Below are positions 32,341 to 46,740 of a stretch of DNA of 64,000 nucleotides, piece by piece; position 1 is the stretch's first letter, and every line of letters begins with the position of its first letter. Where the stretch lies: positions 713,614 to 777,613 of the forward strand of contig JACEFZ010014476.1 of NCBI GenBank assembly GCA_014155875.1, in the 5' to 3' direction. Made by a program: the position numbers and the translations under genes. Source of the DNA: Cepaea nemoralis. Its lineage: Eukaryota; Mollusca; Gastropoda; Stylommatophora; Helicidae. The notes beneath the pieces were generated by a model. That model was not told where the DNA came from. It saw only the letters and a list, made by a program, of their open reading frames with translations, and did no database searches.

Positions 32341-33259
32341 AAACTAAGGTACTATTACTCGAACCCGACTATAGACTAACAGGTGTCTAATTAAACTTAA
32401 CAAACTTATGTTAAAAGTCCTGTCCAGTGGATACTTGCTCGTCTGCCTACGGGTGCTTTGGTCTGATCACCACGCCCGTCTTAGAGTGATTTCGCCACTT
32501 TCCAATAAAGTCAGGCTCCTTCCAATTTTGTTGTACTCAGTTCTCTGGATGATCCCATCAAACGTGTGTCCTCTTAGCCAAGTCTTGTATTACTTTTGCT
32601 ACTGATTGCAATTTGACAGCTGTCCTAGTAGCAATAAATACTTTATTTCAAGAGTCTTTTCCCAACACTTTGAGATCCCTTTATCCCTTAGGTTTGTTCA
32701 CCCGTCAGAATTCCTAGTGCTTTTCTTTTGGTCCCAACGGCTCTAGAGTATGTACACTCAACCGTTCCGATTGCTAATCTCTCCAACTGCGTTCTGTACC
32801 GCGTATATATGCCGGTAGAGTTGGCGCCTTTCTGGAATCACGTGACATTGCTCTCCCTTGTCGTGAAGGACTACCCAATCAGCTTTTAACTATACCGCAT
32901 AATTAATTCACCTTAATCCGCATTATTCTAGATTCTTTGACACAACTAAGTTATAGCTTGAGGTTAAGGAGTTATTTTCCCGCCTTTAATTGTGTTGGGT
33001 CATTTGGGCGGGTCCATCACCATATATCTACCGCATCCGTTGTATTTCTTGCTCACCTGACAGTTCCCAACAAAGCCTATGTTAAGTTTGGCTTCATGTT
33101 ACCTGAATTTCTTATTTCACTAACAACGAAAGGTAAACTAGCGGTTATTCGGCCGCGTCCCTGTGCTCGGTGAACTTTCTGTTTCATAATTATTCCAGTC
33201 ATGTCCCCCGGTAAGCTTGGGTGGTTTGTGAAAGCCATTTCCCGTACCGTCTCATCAGT

Positions 33260-35004
33260 TTGCTTGCTGTGTCGTGAGTCAGTGGCTGTCTTCAAGGAGT
33301 AAAATTTAAAAAGACATTATCAAACGAAACATTCCGATTTCGGATACAATTTACCAACCGAAGGGAGGGAAAAGAAATGCCTGGAGTTGGTGAAAATGTT
33401 TGAGAAACAGCAAATTGTTTTCACTAAACAGTCTTCAATTCAAACTGCTGCATCTGAAGCTAGTCTTGTGCTGTCACAAAGAATTGTAAAACAGAACAAG
33501 CCATTTTCTGATGGCGAATTCATTAAGGAATGTTTGCTAAATGCAGCAAACTTTATGTGCCCAGAAAAAAAACAGATTTGACAGCATTACTTTATCAAGG
33601 AGAACTGTGGTCAGACGTGTTGACAAGATAAGTGACAATTTGATGCATAAATTTCAAGATGCAAGTAAACCATTTTGTGGTACTCTCTTGCATTGGATGA
33701 GAGTACCGATGTACATGATACTGCCCAATTATTGATATTTATACGGGGAATAAACACTTCTTTCAAACTCATTGAAGAGTTACTGAGTGTAGAGACACTC
33801 AAAGACACAACGACAGGGCATGATACATTCAAAGCTGTTACTAACTGTATTGAAAGAACTGGGTAGGTTTGGAACAAGATGGTAAGTGTTAAAACTGACG
33901 GAGATCGTGCTTTGACTGAAAATAAATGTACCTCTGTTAAAGGTGTTGAGTGATAAGATTAAAACATAATATCCAGACCACACATTATTACCACTTCACT
34001 GTGCGATTCATCAAGAAGGTCTGTGTAAATCTGTTTTGAATATCAAGCATGTTATTTAACCAGTTGTCAGTGTCATCAACCTCATAAGATAAAGATAACT
34101 TAATCACAGACAATTCAAGGCATTACTTGACGATTTGGAAACTGAACATTCCGATATCCTGAACCACACCAGTGTTCGATGGCTGAGTCTCGGCAAGGTG
34201 TTGAGGCGAGTGTGGGAACTCAGAGAAGAAATAATGATGTTCTTAGAGATGAAGGGCATTGAATGTGACTTTAATAGTAACACCGTCAATAGAAAGTGGA
34301 AGTTAGACTTTATGTTTGCCATTGAAATTATGGAAAAGTTAAATGAACTGAATATCAAACTTCAGGGCAATGGTATGTTTAAACATGAATTGTATGTACG
34401 TGTAAAATCATTTTAGGCAAAACTCTCACTGTTCTCCAGACAAGCAAGTGAAAAAAGATTTTGTCACTTCCATTTGCTGAAACAAGAAACCATTTCTGGT
34501 GAAATGACTGAAAAGTTCAAAGAACAATTAGATGCATTGATTGAAGAATTTGGATGGAGATTCTAAGATTTCAAGAACATAGAGCCCCAGTTCAATATTC
34601 TCAGTTCCCCTTTTAATGCAGAAGCTGATACAGCCACGGAGGACATACAGTTGGAGCTGCTTGACTTACAAGCAGATCATGTCCTGAAAGAGAAATTCAA
34701 GTCAGATAGTTTGCTGGATTTCTATGGATCTTTATCACAAGAATCATTTCCCATCTTTAAAACCTTTGCAGCTAAACTTTTATTATTGTTTGGATCAACA
34801 TACATTTCCGAAAAAGCATTCTCTTGCATGAAGATCAACAAATTTAAGAGTAGGTCTTTATTGTCGGACTGCAACTTGCATGCTGTCATGCGAATTCCAA
34901 CATCCAGATTTCAAGAATATTGTCAAAAATTGCAAGCAGTTACATACATCTCATTAGAAATCAACAACTGTAGTGACAATGTAGTCGCTGTGTGTCTAAA
35001 TTAA
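33260..35004 (+). pseudogene. hAT transposase, main part (Charlie/GTF2IRD2-like)
   Basis: Blocks in order. BED-type zinc finger CLLCRESVAVFKE then NLKRHYQTKHSDFG (33260-33340). Next KKCLELVKMFEKQQIVFTKQ, then QNKPFSDGEFIKECLLNAA. The catalytic segment SLALDESTDVHDTAQLLIFI with the first acid is at about 33680-33740; a segment VKTDGDRALTEN is at about 33890. The hAT C-terminal dimerisation region (FKTFAAKLLLLFGSTYISEK, then AFSCMKINKFKSRSLLSDCN) is at about 34760-34880. At least seven frameshifts or stops make it non-functional. The relation to Charlie-type transposases is from recalled family motifs. Confidence 0.9.
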
Positions 35005-35752
<748 letters not shown>

Positions 35753-35770
35753 TTCTCCACCGCCCCTCTT

Positions 35771-37259
35771 ATGAAAGGAGTATCCTTTCATTCTGGGTGT
35801 TTATACTTGGTACAAGTTAATAATATCTTTTCTAAGTCAGAATCGACTAACTGTTTATATTGTTAGGTGACTCTCTGATATATTTCTGGATTGACATTGA
35901 CTTGGTAATAATGCATGATATATATTTTCTCAGTGTTGCCTGAGGCTACTTTCATCAGTATTGTCCCCTAGTTGGATCAGTACCTTGGTTGCTAATGGAC
36001 TTAGCCAGTCCGGTAGTTATCAGCGACTAACGCTATCTTTCAAGCAACGCACTACCTCACGACAAAGAAAAAAAATCATACAAAGAACATGTCAGGGCCC
36101 TAAATCATCTTCCTTATAAGATGACTTCAGAATTAGAAACCCAGCCGATATGGTAGGATAATCCAATACTGGTCCCCCAACCTTGGTAACTATACTCCAC
36201 GCATAGTTGACGTCACCTGGTGATGTGTAGTCATTTTGGCTACCATGACAAAGATAATATATGCATGCTTACATTTTCCATTTTTCAAATTGTTTCCCCA
36301 TTGGTGTAATGGAGAAACGTTATGGGAGGTAATTTCGAAATTCTTTCAAAGAAAAAAAAAAGTACATTTGTTACTTTTATTCTAAGCGTCATAGTTTGAT
36401 CTTTCTTTTCAATAGTGGCATACTTGGCACCATTGAGAAAATAATTAATCAATCAATGATTCTTAGATAACAAATATATACATCCTTTCATACTATAAGA
36501 TACTATTTATAATATGTCAAATATTAGTGTTACACAAAATCATTCACTCTGTCTTTCATCCATGACTATTTGTGATATAGTCTGCCTATTTTTATAAATT
36601 TAGAAATAATTTAGAAAAGAAGCGGAAGTACACACTATTAATGTGTTCACACGTTGGAATACTAAACCCTGTTCTTGTACTACGTTTGGATTACACTGTT
36701 CTGGATGAGTTGAATTCCTCTACTGTCGTCATTTCACACAAGTTATACAGTTAAAATATTCGAACAGTTTCCTGTGCTTATATCACTGTTATACATAAGC
36801 TTTGGTACACTGGATGTTACCGATAAGCTGGAATACGGTAAGTCCTATACAGATGTGTAGTACTGTCTTTTGTAGCACTGTTCGTAGGAATGCTACTAAA
36901 GGTTTAAAAGTAATATCCTTACACATTTCGATCACTCATTTGTTCATCACATTCACTAGTTAAAATGTATTTGAAATAAATTGCAGGACTCAGTCCTTAT
37001 CACAGAAGTAACTATTCACAGCAGTTCTTTGTTTAAATAGATAATTTCGCTGGACTGTGATAGTTGTCTGACGCGCCATAGGTCGCCACCTCCGGTCTTT
37101 GCGCTCAGGCGATAGTTAAACTGTCGTTGGACGTCTCAAGAAGGACATCTGGAGAGCTAGGTCGGCAATTGTATTTTCTGTTTCCGTTTGATGTGTCTTA
37201 TGTCGAAGATGTAGTTCTGGCAGTAACAAAGCCCATCCTAGCTATCCTGTGGTTCGTTC
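35771..37259 (-). other. LTR element 3' untranslated part
   Basis: Between RNase H and the polypurine tract. AT-rich, with no recognisable domain on either strand, so no evidence for an extra ORF. Confidence 0.5.
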
Positions 37260-37771
37260 GGTGTCCCTCTAGTAATCGACAGTTAATGGATTGTTATCTG
37301 TCTCCACAATGAAATGTTTACCTAGCACATATTTAGATAATTTAGAATCGTAATAACTTAACGCGAAGACCTTCCAACTCTGGTGTAGACCATCCTGCGT
37401 TCTCTTGGTGATTAACTTTCGACTTAATAACAGACTTGGATGTAAGATGTCATCATATGATTGCAACAAAACGCCTGCGATACCTTATGGTGCTCGCGTC
37501 AGTTCTCAATCTGAAAGGAATGGATAGGATTTGGCCATTTTAGTACTAGGATTGGAAGAGAAATATGACAATACTTTGTAAAGGCAGGTCTCAGGCCTTC
37601 TCTGTTTACAATTTTATTAGGTTGTTTTTTGTTAACAGATTTGTAAACCTTTCTGTCAAACTTGAGAAGTTCGGTATGAATCTTCTGTAATAATTTAACA
37701 ATCCTAACATGCTTCTTACTTCCTTTTTGTTGTAGGAAGTGACAGTTAGAATTCGAGAAACATCTTGTCAT
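37260..37771 (-). pseudogene. Ty3/gypsy connection and RNase H remnant
   Basis: Minus strand: KKQPNKIVNREGLRPAFTKY then SLPILVLKWPNPIHSFQ is the tether before RNase H. Then LLQSYDDILHPSLLLSRKLI, and VLGKHFIVETDNNPLTVDY, the conserved ...FIVETDNNPL motif of Ty3/gypsy RNase H. At least two frame changes occur, and the RNase H C-terminus is truncated or unrecognisable after about 37260. Confidence 0.8.
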
Positions 37772-37799
37772 CAGTGGTAATATATCTGTTACAAATGTT

Positions 37800-38608
37800 G
37801 TAGCCTAAAAAGTAATTTCTTGGTAGGCAATTTCTACTTTTGTCTGGCTTTACTTGTCAGGCCATGTTGCCTGATGCGTTCAAACGTTGTCGTAGCGTCA
37901 CTAGCTGTTCTGTCATTGTCTTGGTGTGTACACAGAATGTCGTCCATGTATGAGAGAATGTTGGGTATGTCTGCCAGTAACAGTCTTGTCATTCTTACAA
38001 ATGTCGCTGGGTGCATTGACTAGCCCAAATGGTAGTTTACAACCATTCGTATAGTCCCCAAGGTGTTGCACATGCTGTCAAGTTGTATAGCGTCTTCGGT
38101 CATGGGTATTTGCCAGTACCCTTTTGTCATGTCGAGTTTTGTAAAGTATTTGGCATCTGTCATCTCTGTCAGTATGTCCTCGTAGTTTGCCATCGGTTCT
38201 GAATCTAACTGCGTTATTGCATTGAGTTTTCGATAATCAACGCATAGACGTATTGAATTGTCCTTACAATAACGATATGAGAACAATATTGTGATTGTGA
38301 TCTTCTAATGATTTGGTCTTTCCAGGTCTAAGATTTCTATGTATAATTTGTCTTTGTAATGTATAGGTATCGAATATGGTCTGCACTTGATTGGTACGTG
38401 AGTCGTTCAGTATGATTTGGTGTTCTACTAGATCTGTCTGTCCTGGATGGTTGGAGAAAATGGTTCTATAGTCTTGTAACAGTTGTCTGCAGTTGTCTGT
38501 CTCAGTCTGAGAGAGATTAGGAGGATAGTTTAATGTCTTGCATGTGGTCTGTCGTGTTAAGTGATGGACTGGTATTTCGTCTGTATCTTCAAAGTCTGTG
38601 TGGTCCAC
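37800..38608 (-). pseudogene. Ty3/gypsy reverse transcriptase remnant
   Basis: Minus strand: DYRTIFSNHPGQTDLVEHQI, the entry block before RT. Then DYRKLNAITQLDSEPMANYE, then AKYFTKLDMTKGYWQIPM. After a frame shift come HPATFVRMTRLLLADIPNIL and the catalytic SYMDDILCTHQDN. The YMDD and the first catalytic D (in TKLDMTKGYW) are present. Residues around the PFGL block are lost near 38020-38040. The frame changes make it inactive. Confidence 0.85.
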
Positions 38609-39125
38609 TACGGTTGTGTTTGCTGCTGTCTCGTCTTGGTCTTCGTCTCTGTATGTAGTAGGGGTTTCAACATGTTAATGTGAATATTTTGTTTTTGTTC
38701 GTTATTGCCACTTCGTAGTCTACTGCTGAAATTTGTCCTTAGAATTTTAAAAGGTCCTTGCCAAGAGTCTGCTAGGAGATCTCTGTCGCTGGGTAAGAGA
38801 AGTAGTATGTCCTGTCCTGGTGTCAATGTTATTGTTCCTGTTTTTTCCTGTCGGCATACTCCTGTAGATGGCACCAGATTGTCTTAGTGATTCTTTGGCT
38901 AATATGCATGATTTCATGATTCTGTCACGCAATGTTGTAACATGCTCGTATGGTGAACAATGGAATTTGTTCATCATTCAATTCAGTTAACAAACTACTT
39001 ATAATTGCTAATGGGCCACGTGGTCTGGCTCCATATACTAACTCGAAAGAGTGAAACTCAGTGCTAGAGTGAGGTACTTCTCGATAAGTGGTATACAATT
39101 ACAATAAAACAATGAATATGCAGTA
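38608..39125 (-). pseudogene. Integrase remnant upstream of RT
   Basis: Minus strand: REVPHSSTEFHSFELVYGAR then PRGPLAIISSLL (about 39090-39000), the end of a Ty3/gypsy integrase core. Then SPYEHVTTLRDRIMK, LTPGQDILLLLPSDRDLLAD, SWQGPFKILRTNF and NIHINMLKPLL, the integrase C-terminal (GPY/F-like) domain. RT follows directly. The zinc finger and first catalytic acids are missing, because only about 300 bp separates this from the protease. Confidence 0.82.
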
Positions 39126-39419
39126 AGGCATGATATGATATTGTACTTAAATAGTACAGAAGTATTAGGCAAACATTACAGGTCTTTGGATTCGATTTGT
39201 TTGGTTTGTTGCTGTCTGCGTTGTGTTAATTGTATCGTGCTGTTTACTTTCGCTGTTTCTTGGCTCATGTTTTGGCTTTGGTCTGCAGGCTTCAAATCTT
39301 TGTGCCTTTATGAGAGTTTCCTCTCATATCTGGGAGAGGTGTTATAACGAATTGGTAGCTCTAATGTCTCAGTTTGAGTTAGTCTGAGATTGTACTTCTG
39401 ATAAAATATTTTCACAGCT

Positions 39420-39700
39420 AAGATGTTACAGAGGTCATTGGCATATCATTAACTTCAGGCAGGTTTCCAATAATTATGTCACAACATGGATCAAACAATG
39501 CTGCGCATTTTACTTTGATTGTGAAAAATGGTGTTTGAAAGTATGCCCATGCAAGTGGGTATTTCTCAATATTTCCTTAGAAAGTTCTGCATGTTACATG
39601 TTTACCTGTATAATCTGCAGGTTGTATAAAGTCTTTCCTTAAACCAATAAGGGTACTTCCACTATCTCTCAAAACACTGGCTGCTTTGCATTTTACATAG
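39420..39700 (-). pseudogene. Aspartic protease remnant
   Basis: Minus strand: VLRDSGSTLIGLRKDFIQPA then DYTGKHVTCRTF. The DSG active-site triplet is at 39658-39666. Downstream is ALFDPCCDIIIGNLPEV, equivalent to the ILG flap-end motif of retroviral-type proteases. An internal stop occurs. The position between Gag and integrase fits Pol. Confidence 0.75.
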
Positions 39701-39904
39701 CCCTGATGGATGTTTAACTTCCCTTTTGAATTTATTACTAGATTGGCTTCCTCATTTCGCTACTGGTATCGAGTGGCCGCATGTTAAAACGCTTTCTTCA
39801 TGGAAACGGTTGCAGGTAGTGCATTTCTCTAGTGGAATACATCAATAGTTTCGGCAGCATTGGCAGGATGTTGATTTTCCTCTTGTTCTTCCTCAGAGGA
39901 TGAA

Positions 39905-41178
39905 CTATCGAACATTGCCGCGTTGGCTGTTCCTTGTCATTTGCTTTCCTTCACAAGCATGACGCCAGTGGCCATACGCTTTGCAAAGATAACATTTGGT
40001 TAGTCTTTTATAGTTCTTTCTTTCCCTATCTTGCTTGTCTATATGATTTTGTAAATAAGTAAGGTAACCTGGATGTTTATTACACATTTCACTTTCATGA
40101 TGATTATAGCTACAATATTTACAACGGTAGGTGTTAGGATGGTCTAAATGGTTTCTGTCTGTTGTAACCTGATTGGTTTGAATTTTTCATATGTAGCGGC
40201 TGCTACCAACTCTGTGTCTTTGAAAACATTTACAAAACAATCTTTATTGGCTGTAAAATAAGCCGATCCACGTTTCTCTATCTGTTGGACACTCTCACAT
40301 TCACATTCTTGCAAACATTTTGAAAAAGGTGGTGGTAGAGACGATATGATTTTATCTCTTAATATCAGATCTTTCAACCTATCAAAATTGTTATCAATCT
40401 TTGCTGACGATAACCATTTACTGAAAACGTCCTGTACTAGTGAAGTATAATCAGAGAAAGTTTGAGGTTGCTTTTGGAGATAATTAGCAAACTGTTCCCT
40501 ATAACCCTGCTTCATCTAATAGAAAATGTGCCATGATTTTGGCTTTCATGTAGTGATAGTCTTTTCTTAATTCTTTGGGAATGGTCTCTATAACTTTTAA
40601 TGGTTCCCCAGATAGACTTCTCATATAGATTATGTTCCAATCTGTCACTGGTACCTGGTAGTGTTCCATTATCGTTTCAAAATTCTGAGTAAATGCTGAG
40701 ATACAGTCCCCAGTAGCGAAATTTTTCACGATCCCTTGATACTTCTTATATCGGTTTTCTTTCTCTTTCATTTCTAGTTTTCTAGATTCTCTATCAGTAG
40801 AAGTTTCTATTTCTAGTTGTTTAAGTTTCAACTGTAATTCCAGTTCTTCCCTTTTTACTTTGTGCGCTGATTTCAGCTTTTCTTATTTCAGCGTCTGATT
40901 TCTGCTTGTCTATTCTTAGCCTCTAATTCTGCCTGTTTGTTTTTAGCATCTAACTCTGCCTGTTTGCTTTTAGCATCTAACTCTGCCTGTTTGTTTTTAG
41001 CATCTAATTCTGCCTTTCTCATTTCAGTTTCTAACTCATTCTTTTTAAGTTCCCTTTCAGCAGCTCTGTCCTCTCTTTGCATATGCTCTGCATATTTTGC
41101 CTCACTCCACTTTGTTAACTCGTCTCCGGTTAGATTTAATTTTAGTCCCAATTCAATAAATTCGTGTAACGTAGACAT
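39905..41178 (-). pseudogene. Gag of the LTR retrotransposon
   Basis: Starts MSTLHEFIELGLKLNLTGDE. A charged coiled-coil segment has about four 9-residue repeats (AELDAKNKQ-type, DNA at about 40920-41020). After a shift comes the capsid-like part (AFTQNFETIMEHYQVPVTDW, GEPLKVIETIPKELRKDYHY, then FANYLQKQPQTF and LPPPFSKCLQECECESVQ). A zinc knuckle CYLCKAYGHWRHAC (C-X2-C-X4-H-X4-C) ends it near 39975. It is broken by frameshifts at about 40860, 40505 and 40140. Its role would be particle assembly and RNA binding. Confidence 0.82.
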
Positions 41179-41974
41179 GGTAATTTTACAGTTTTGTTAC
41201 ACTGGTTTTATACAAAAATATTTATAATATGTGATAAAATATAGTACATGCACAATATACAATAGTGCAAGAAAAAAGTTATCAGATAAGGCCTGATCCC
41301 CTACAAAAGTATATAAGGAAAAAAAATACTCAAATGTCGATGGGGTTTTGAACTCTGGAGGTCTGTTGGTAACTGCTCCAGAGAAGGTCTGCTTGGTCTT
41401 CTACAGCCAGGAAGATGTCTTTAGTACTTTACAATTACAGATGAAATACCTGTTTACTTGGGAGAGAGAAAATATTAGTATGTGTATGCTTATGTGGTCT
41501 ATGCGTTGTGAACTAAGTGTTATAGGTTTGTATGCAGTCAAGTATGGATGTATTGTCGACTCGTCGTCAGTTCAGATGTTTGGAAATTTAGTATAGCTTG
41601 CTCGCTGCTGCTTTCATTCGTCTCTTAGAACATTTTGTAAGCCATTACATCTGGTATCATCAAATAATGTATATATTTATACTCTTTCTCACGTTCAACT
41701 GCTTAACACACACCTATTTCTCAACTGTTCAAAGTCGGACAAGATTTCCCACATTCAATCTCTGGCTTACAAGTGTAATTTGTTCAAAAGCCGGACGAGA
41801 TACCCACGCTCACAGCCTTCACACACTATCTTACAAACGTCGCTCATTTTTTTTTTTCCAACTGACAAGATCTCAATGTTCAAGCCGGACGATCCCCCAC
41901 GCTCACTGCCTGTCAGGGTCTTACTTATTACTGACAATGGCTCGTGTATTCTGACAGGGAGTGAAAATAATCAT

Positions 41975-42386
41975 ACACTACGAATGATTGTACGAAACAC
42001 ACGGTAACATAACTGAAACATTTTAATCACTCTCATCATATCATGCTGCGCTCACAATGTCATTTACAGATGCATATCTACAACATACAAGTTCATCAAT
42101 GCATAGAATAGTACACTCACTCAGTCTCTACAGAGCATACAAGCTTTTGTACATCAAGCATTGACTAATACATCAAATACATGCACAACTTTCTTCCATG
42201 TCCGTCCAGTCTCGAAGTCGTCGGCAGTCTCAGCTACCAGCGATAGTTTCTTGTTGGCCTTGCTTTTAGTTCTCGTGCTCTTCATGCAGCGCGCTGACCA
42301 CTTGCCATACCCAGCGTAGTAGCTGTTAGTTGAGTTCACGGTCGTACTAGTTCGTCGTCGCCAGGCGATGGCGAGGTAGATTCTAA
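41975..42386 (-). repeat. 5' LTR
   Basis: Direct repeat partner of 35341-35752. On the minus strand its start is altered (ATTAGAATC in place of TGTCAGAATC). It ends CAATCATTCGTAGTG, followed by TATGATTATTTTCACTCCCT, the place where a primer-binding site should be; I cannot match it to a tRNA. Confidence 0.85.
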
Positions 42387-42410
42387 TAGGTTGTCGTAAA
42401 CAAAATGCAC

Positions 42411-44330
<1,920 letters not shown>

Positions 44331-44382
44331 TCCCCGCCCCCAATAGCTTTACATTTGTCAATGAAGGCCCTCCGCACAAAAG

Positions 44383-44397
44383 GTTTGCCCATCCCTG
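44383..44397 (-). repeat. hAT right terminal inverted repeat
   Basis: Plus strand GTTTGCCCATCCCTG, complement of CAGGGATGGGCAAAC, followed at once by the duplicated GTTTAGAC. Confidence 0.92.
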
Positions 44398-44868
44398 GTT
44401 TAGACTATTCATGTGGTCTTGTAATTCAGCTTCTGATTTTGCTATTAATACTTGGTCGTCCATAAACAGGAGTTCTTTAATGGTTAGATTTGCAGATGGA
44501 TCTTCTTCCGTGTTCTCGTCATGCTGTGTTCTTGTGGTCTGTTTGGCTGGTTTCTTTACACGTGTTGTCTATATATGTTATGAACAAGAGAGGGGACAGG
44601 ACACAACCTTGTCGAACTCCGGATCTTATGGTGAAGGATTTTGAGTGTCCTCCATTTGCTCTCATTATTCATTCACTGTTGTTGTATAAGCTTCTACATA
44701 GGTTTGTTAGATGTGTACTCACTCCACATTATTTAATAATTTCCCACAGCTTGTTTCTATCTACTCTATCAAATGCCTTTTCTTGGTCGACAAAGGCTAA
44801 GTAGAGTGTTTTATTGAATTCAATTGATTTTTCTAAATGTTGTCTAAGAGCAATGTTTTGGCATTCTG
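44398..44868 (-). pseudogene. LINE A copy 3, middle piece
   Basis: Continues the LINE at 27658-27959 across the hAT. The plus strand has GTTTAGACTATTCATGTGGT, complement of the FADD-downstream segment in copy 1 (about 645-690). The minus strand then gives the FADDQ region and the RPGVRQGCVL-type block, ending with EFNKTLYLAFVDQEKAFDRV. The upstream edge is interrupted by repeat R7 at 44869. Confidence 0.85.
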
Positions 44869-45309
44869 AAGACCGCATTATGTGCTGTGAAATGTTTTTT
44901 TACATCTGTCCGAGATGCTGTGGTGTGATCTGCGTGCTAAAATTGGCGTAGCTGGCTAGATAACATCTAGAAAAAGAACAGCAACAGCCAGAAATATATG
45001 CACGTATGACGGTTGGTGTGTCGCAGAAGCGAAGTGTTTTCTTTCCTTATGCAGAAATGTGTGGCTGCTGGTTTTGCTGGTGACTGCCTTTTCCATCGAT
45101 GATGAATTATGTTTTCGAGGAGGACTTTTGTGTTGGTATTCTGGCGACGGCATTATGTTCAGTGAAATGTTTTTTTTTACATCTGTTAGAGATTGTTTTG
45201 ATGCGTGATCTATATTTCGGAGAATAAAATGGCGTGGTGGCTAGAAAACATCTAGAAACGGAACAACAATATATAGAGACATCGAGACTTTGTAGGTGAA
45301 CATCTGATT
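44869..45309. repeat. Repeat R7, two diverged copies
   Basis: The phrase GCATTATGTGCTGTGAAATG then TTTTTTTACATCTGT recurs at about 44875 and 45151, and AACATCTAGAAA recurs at about 44963 and 45247. This indicates a ~275 bp direct repeat inserted into LINE A. A related phrase (GACGGCGGCATTATGCACAG) lies in the 3295-3631 insertion. Function unknown. Confidence 0.6.
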
Positions 45310-45730
45310 GTGTGCAGTCTCTTTTGCTGCCTTGTTTTTCCAGACTGAGATAATTATGGCGTTTCCCCAGTCTCGTGATGCCTGTTGTTCTACCCAAACA
45401 TGGTTGAATAGTCTATGTAGCCATGCTGTTCCTACTTCTCTTGCTGCTTTGATTAGTTCATTTGGTATTTCATCTTGTCCTGGTTATTTGTTTAATGGGG
45501 CTAATCTGACGGCTTCTGTAATTTCTTCTTTCAGTATGTCTGGTTCTAGTTCTTCGATGGCATCTGATGGGATGTTGAGAAGTTGTTCGAAGTACTGTTT
45601 CCATCTTATTAGGATTTGTTTTTGTTCACTTATTGTTTCTCCATTTTCACTGTTAATTATTTCAGTTGGATCAAAGGGTTATCCTCTGGTTCTCATTGCA
45701 CTTGTCTTTTTGTAGAAGTTTCTAGTTGCC
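45310..45730 (-). pseudogene. LINE A copy 3, upstream piece
   Basis: Minus strand: QLLNIPSDAIEELEPDILKE, ITEAVRLAPLN, then WGNAIIISVWKNKAAKETAH. The SDAIEELEPD part matches the first bases of the window (copy 1). About 170 bp between this and the 44.87 kb edge is lost relative to copy 1. Confidence 0.8.
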
Positions 45731-45994
45731 TCCTTGTAGTTTTTATTCTCCTATTCTCCTGTTTTGTGGTCCTCATGTTCTGTGTTAATCTATTACTACA
45801 TTTGTCAACATAAGACACTCCTGTGTATGAGAACAGTACGCGGTGGCTGCTACTTCCCCTCCCAGTCCCTCACTCACCATTCTAAATCACATATTATGTC
45901 TGTATCACCCGTCTCTATTGATCTGCAATGACCCACCTATGCGTCAAGGACTTCTGTCCACTATGAAAGCAAAGTCTGCCTGATTTCACTCTTG
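45731..45994. other. Unassigned
   Basis: Nothing recognised beyond a possible further upstream remnant of LINE A at 45731-45790. Confidence 0.35.
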
Positions 45995-46243
45995 TACTCA
46001 GCCGGCTCCGTGGCGAAGGGTATTTCGGACGCAGTTCGTAATCCCGCTTATCGCGTTCAAAACACAGCTGCGGGTGATTTGGTAGCAGAGCGCCTTGCGT
46101 TGGTGTTTTACGAAATGGTATGGGTGCGGTTGTTCAGAAAGCAATGGCAAACTACTGAACGTAAACTTGTCAAGAGATCACAAACTGTAAAAATATGTTG
46201 GGCTGACTGCGACGTCCTTTAAAATGATATTCAACTAACTCAG
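45995..46243 (+). mobile_element. SINE S5, most complete copy
   Basis: tRNA-like head with A box GCTCCGTGGCGAAGGGTATT (about 46005) and B-box-like TCGCGTTCAAAACACA (about 46049). Then the body TTGGTAGCAGAGCGCCTTGC, AGAAAGCAATGGCAAACTAC and TGAACGTAAACTTGTCAAGA. It ends GACGTCCTTTAAAATGATAT. Best reference copy of the family in this window. Confidence 0.85.
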
Positions 46244-46740
46244 ATTGGGGACTCCAGGTTTCACGTCCATTCTTTCGACACAGCGTGGTCTTGATTATGA
46301 TGGCATATTGTGCCCGCTTCAACGTTTCTAATGTTTATCCTATTGTTGGCTCGCAGCTTCGTTCTCCTCCCCATCCCTCCCCCCGTCCCCTCGCCCCCCG
46401 TCCCCTCATTTGTGCACTCGTGATGTCCGATGTCACCCACGTCCTCGGCTCTTTAAAAAAAAATACCTCTTCCTTCCCCCTTTTCCCCGCACAAGCGCCA
46501 TGTAAAATGTCGCCCTTCCCCCACCCCCACTCAGTACTATAACTATTCCCTATTTGACTGCTGGCTCACCTAGACACAACTCTCATGTTGCTATGGCAAT
46601 CCATGGGCTCGTGGCGTTATTGACCTTTAGCCCTTTGACTCCCATTTTCTTGTCACAATTAATTTCCGGTCTAACCGCTTGCTTTGTTATATTCATACAC
46701 TCACTCGGATTTGATCACATAAATGTCGAGTCCACAAGAA
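46244..46740. other. Unassigned, C-rich part
   Basis: Pyrimidine/C-rich at about 46360-46410 (CCCCTCGCCCCCCGTCCCCT) and about 46475-46530. No gene or repeat family recognised. Confidence 0.4.

Larger units (their letters stand above)
29879..33253. mobile_element. 3,375 bp insertion in the transposase, unidentified
   Basis: Flanked by ATCAGT at 29873-29878 and 33254-33259. Joining the sides restores the coding phrase for a CLLCRES-type zinc finger. The insert carries no RT, transposase or other domain I recognise, and I see no LTR repeated at both ends. It includes a (TA)n array and two old SINE S5 pieces. A 5-6 bp duplication suits an LTR element or another DNA transposon. An intron is unlikely, because GT-AG splicing would not restore the reading frame. 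Confidence 0.65.

Noticed and set aside
29871..33259. Intron in the hAT transposase
   Set aside because: A GT near the left edge and AG near the right edge exist, but GT-AG splicing would not restore the zinc-finger frame, whereas removing the insert with one copy of ATCAGT does.
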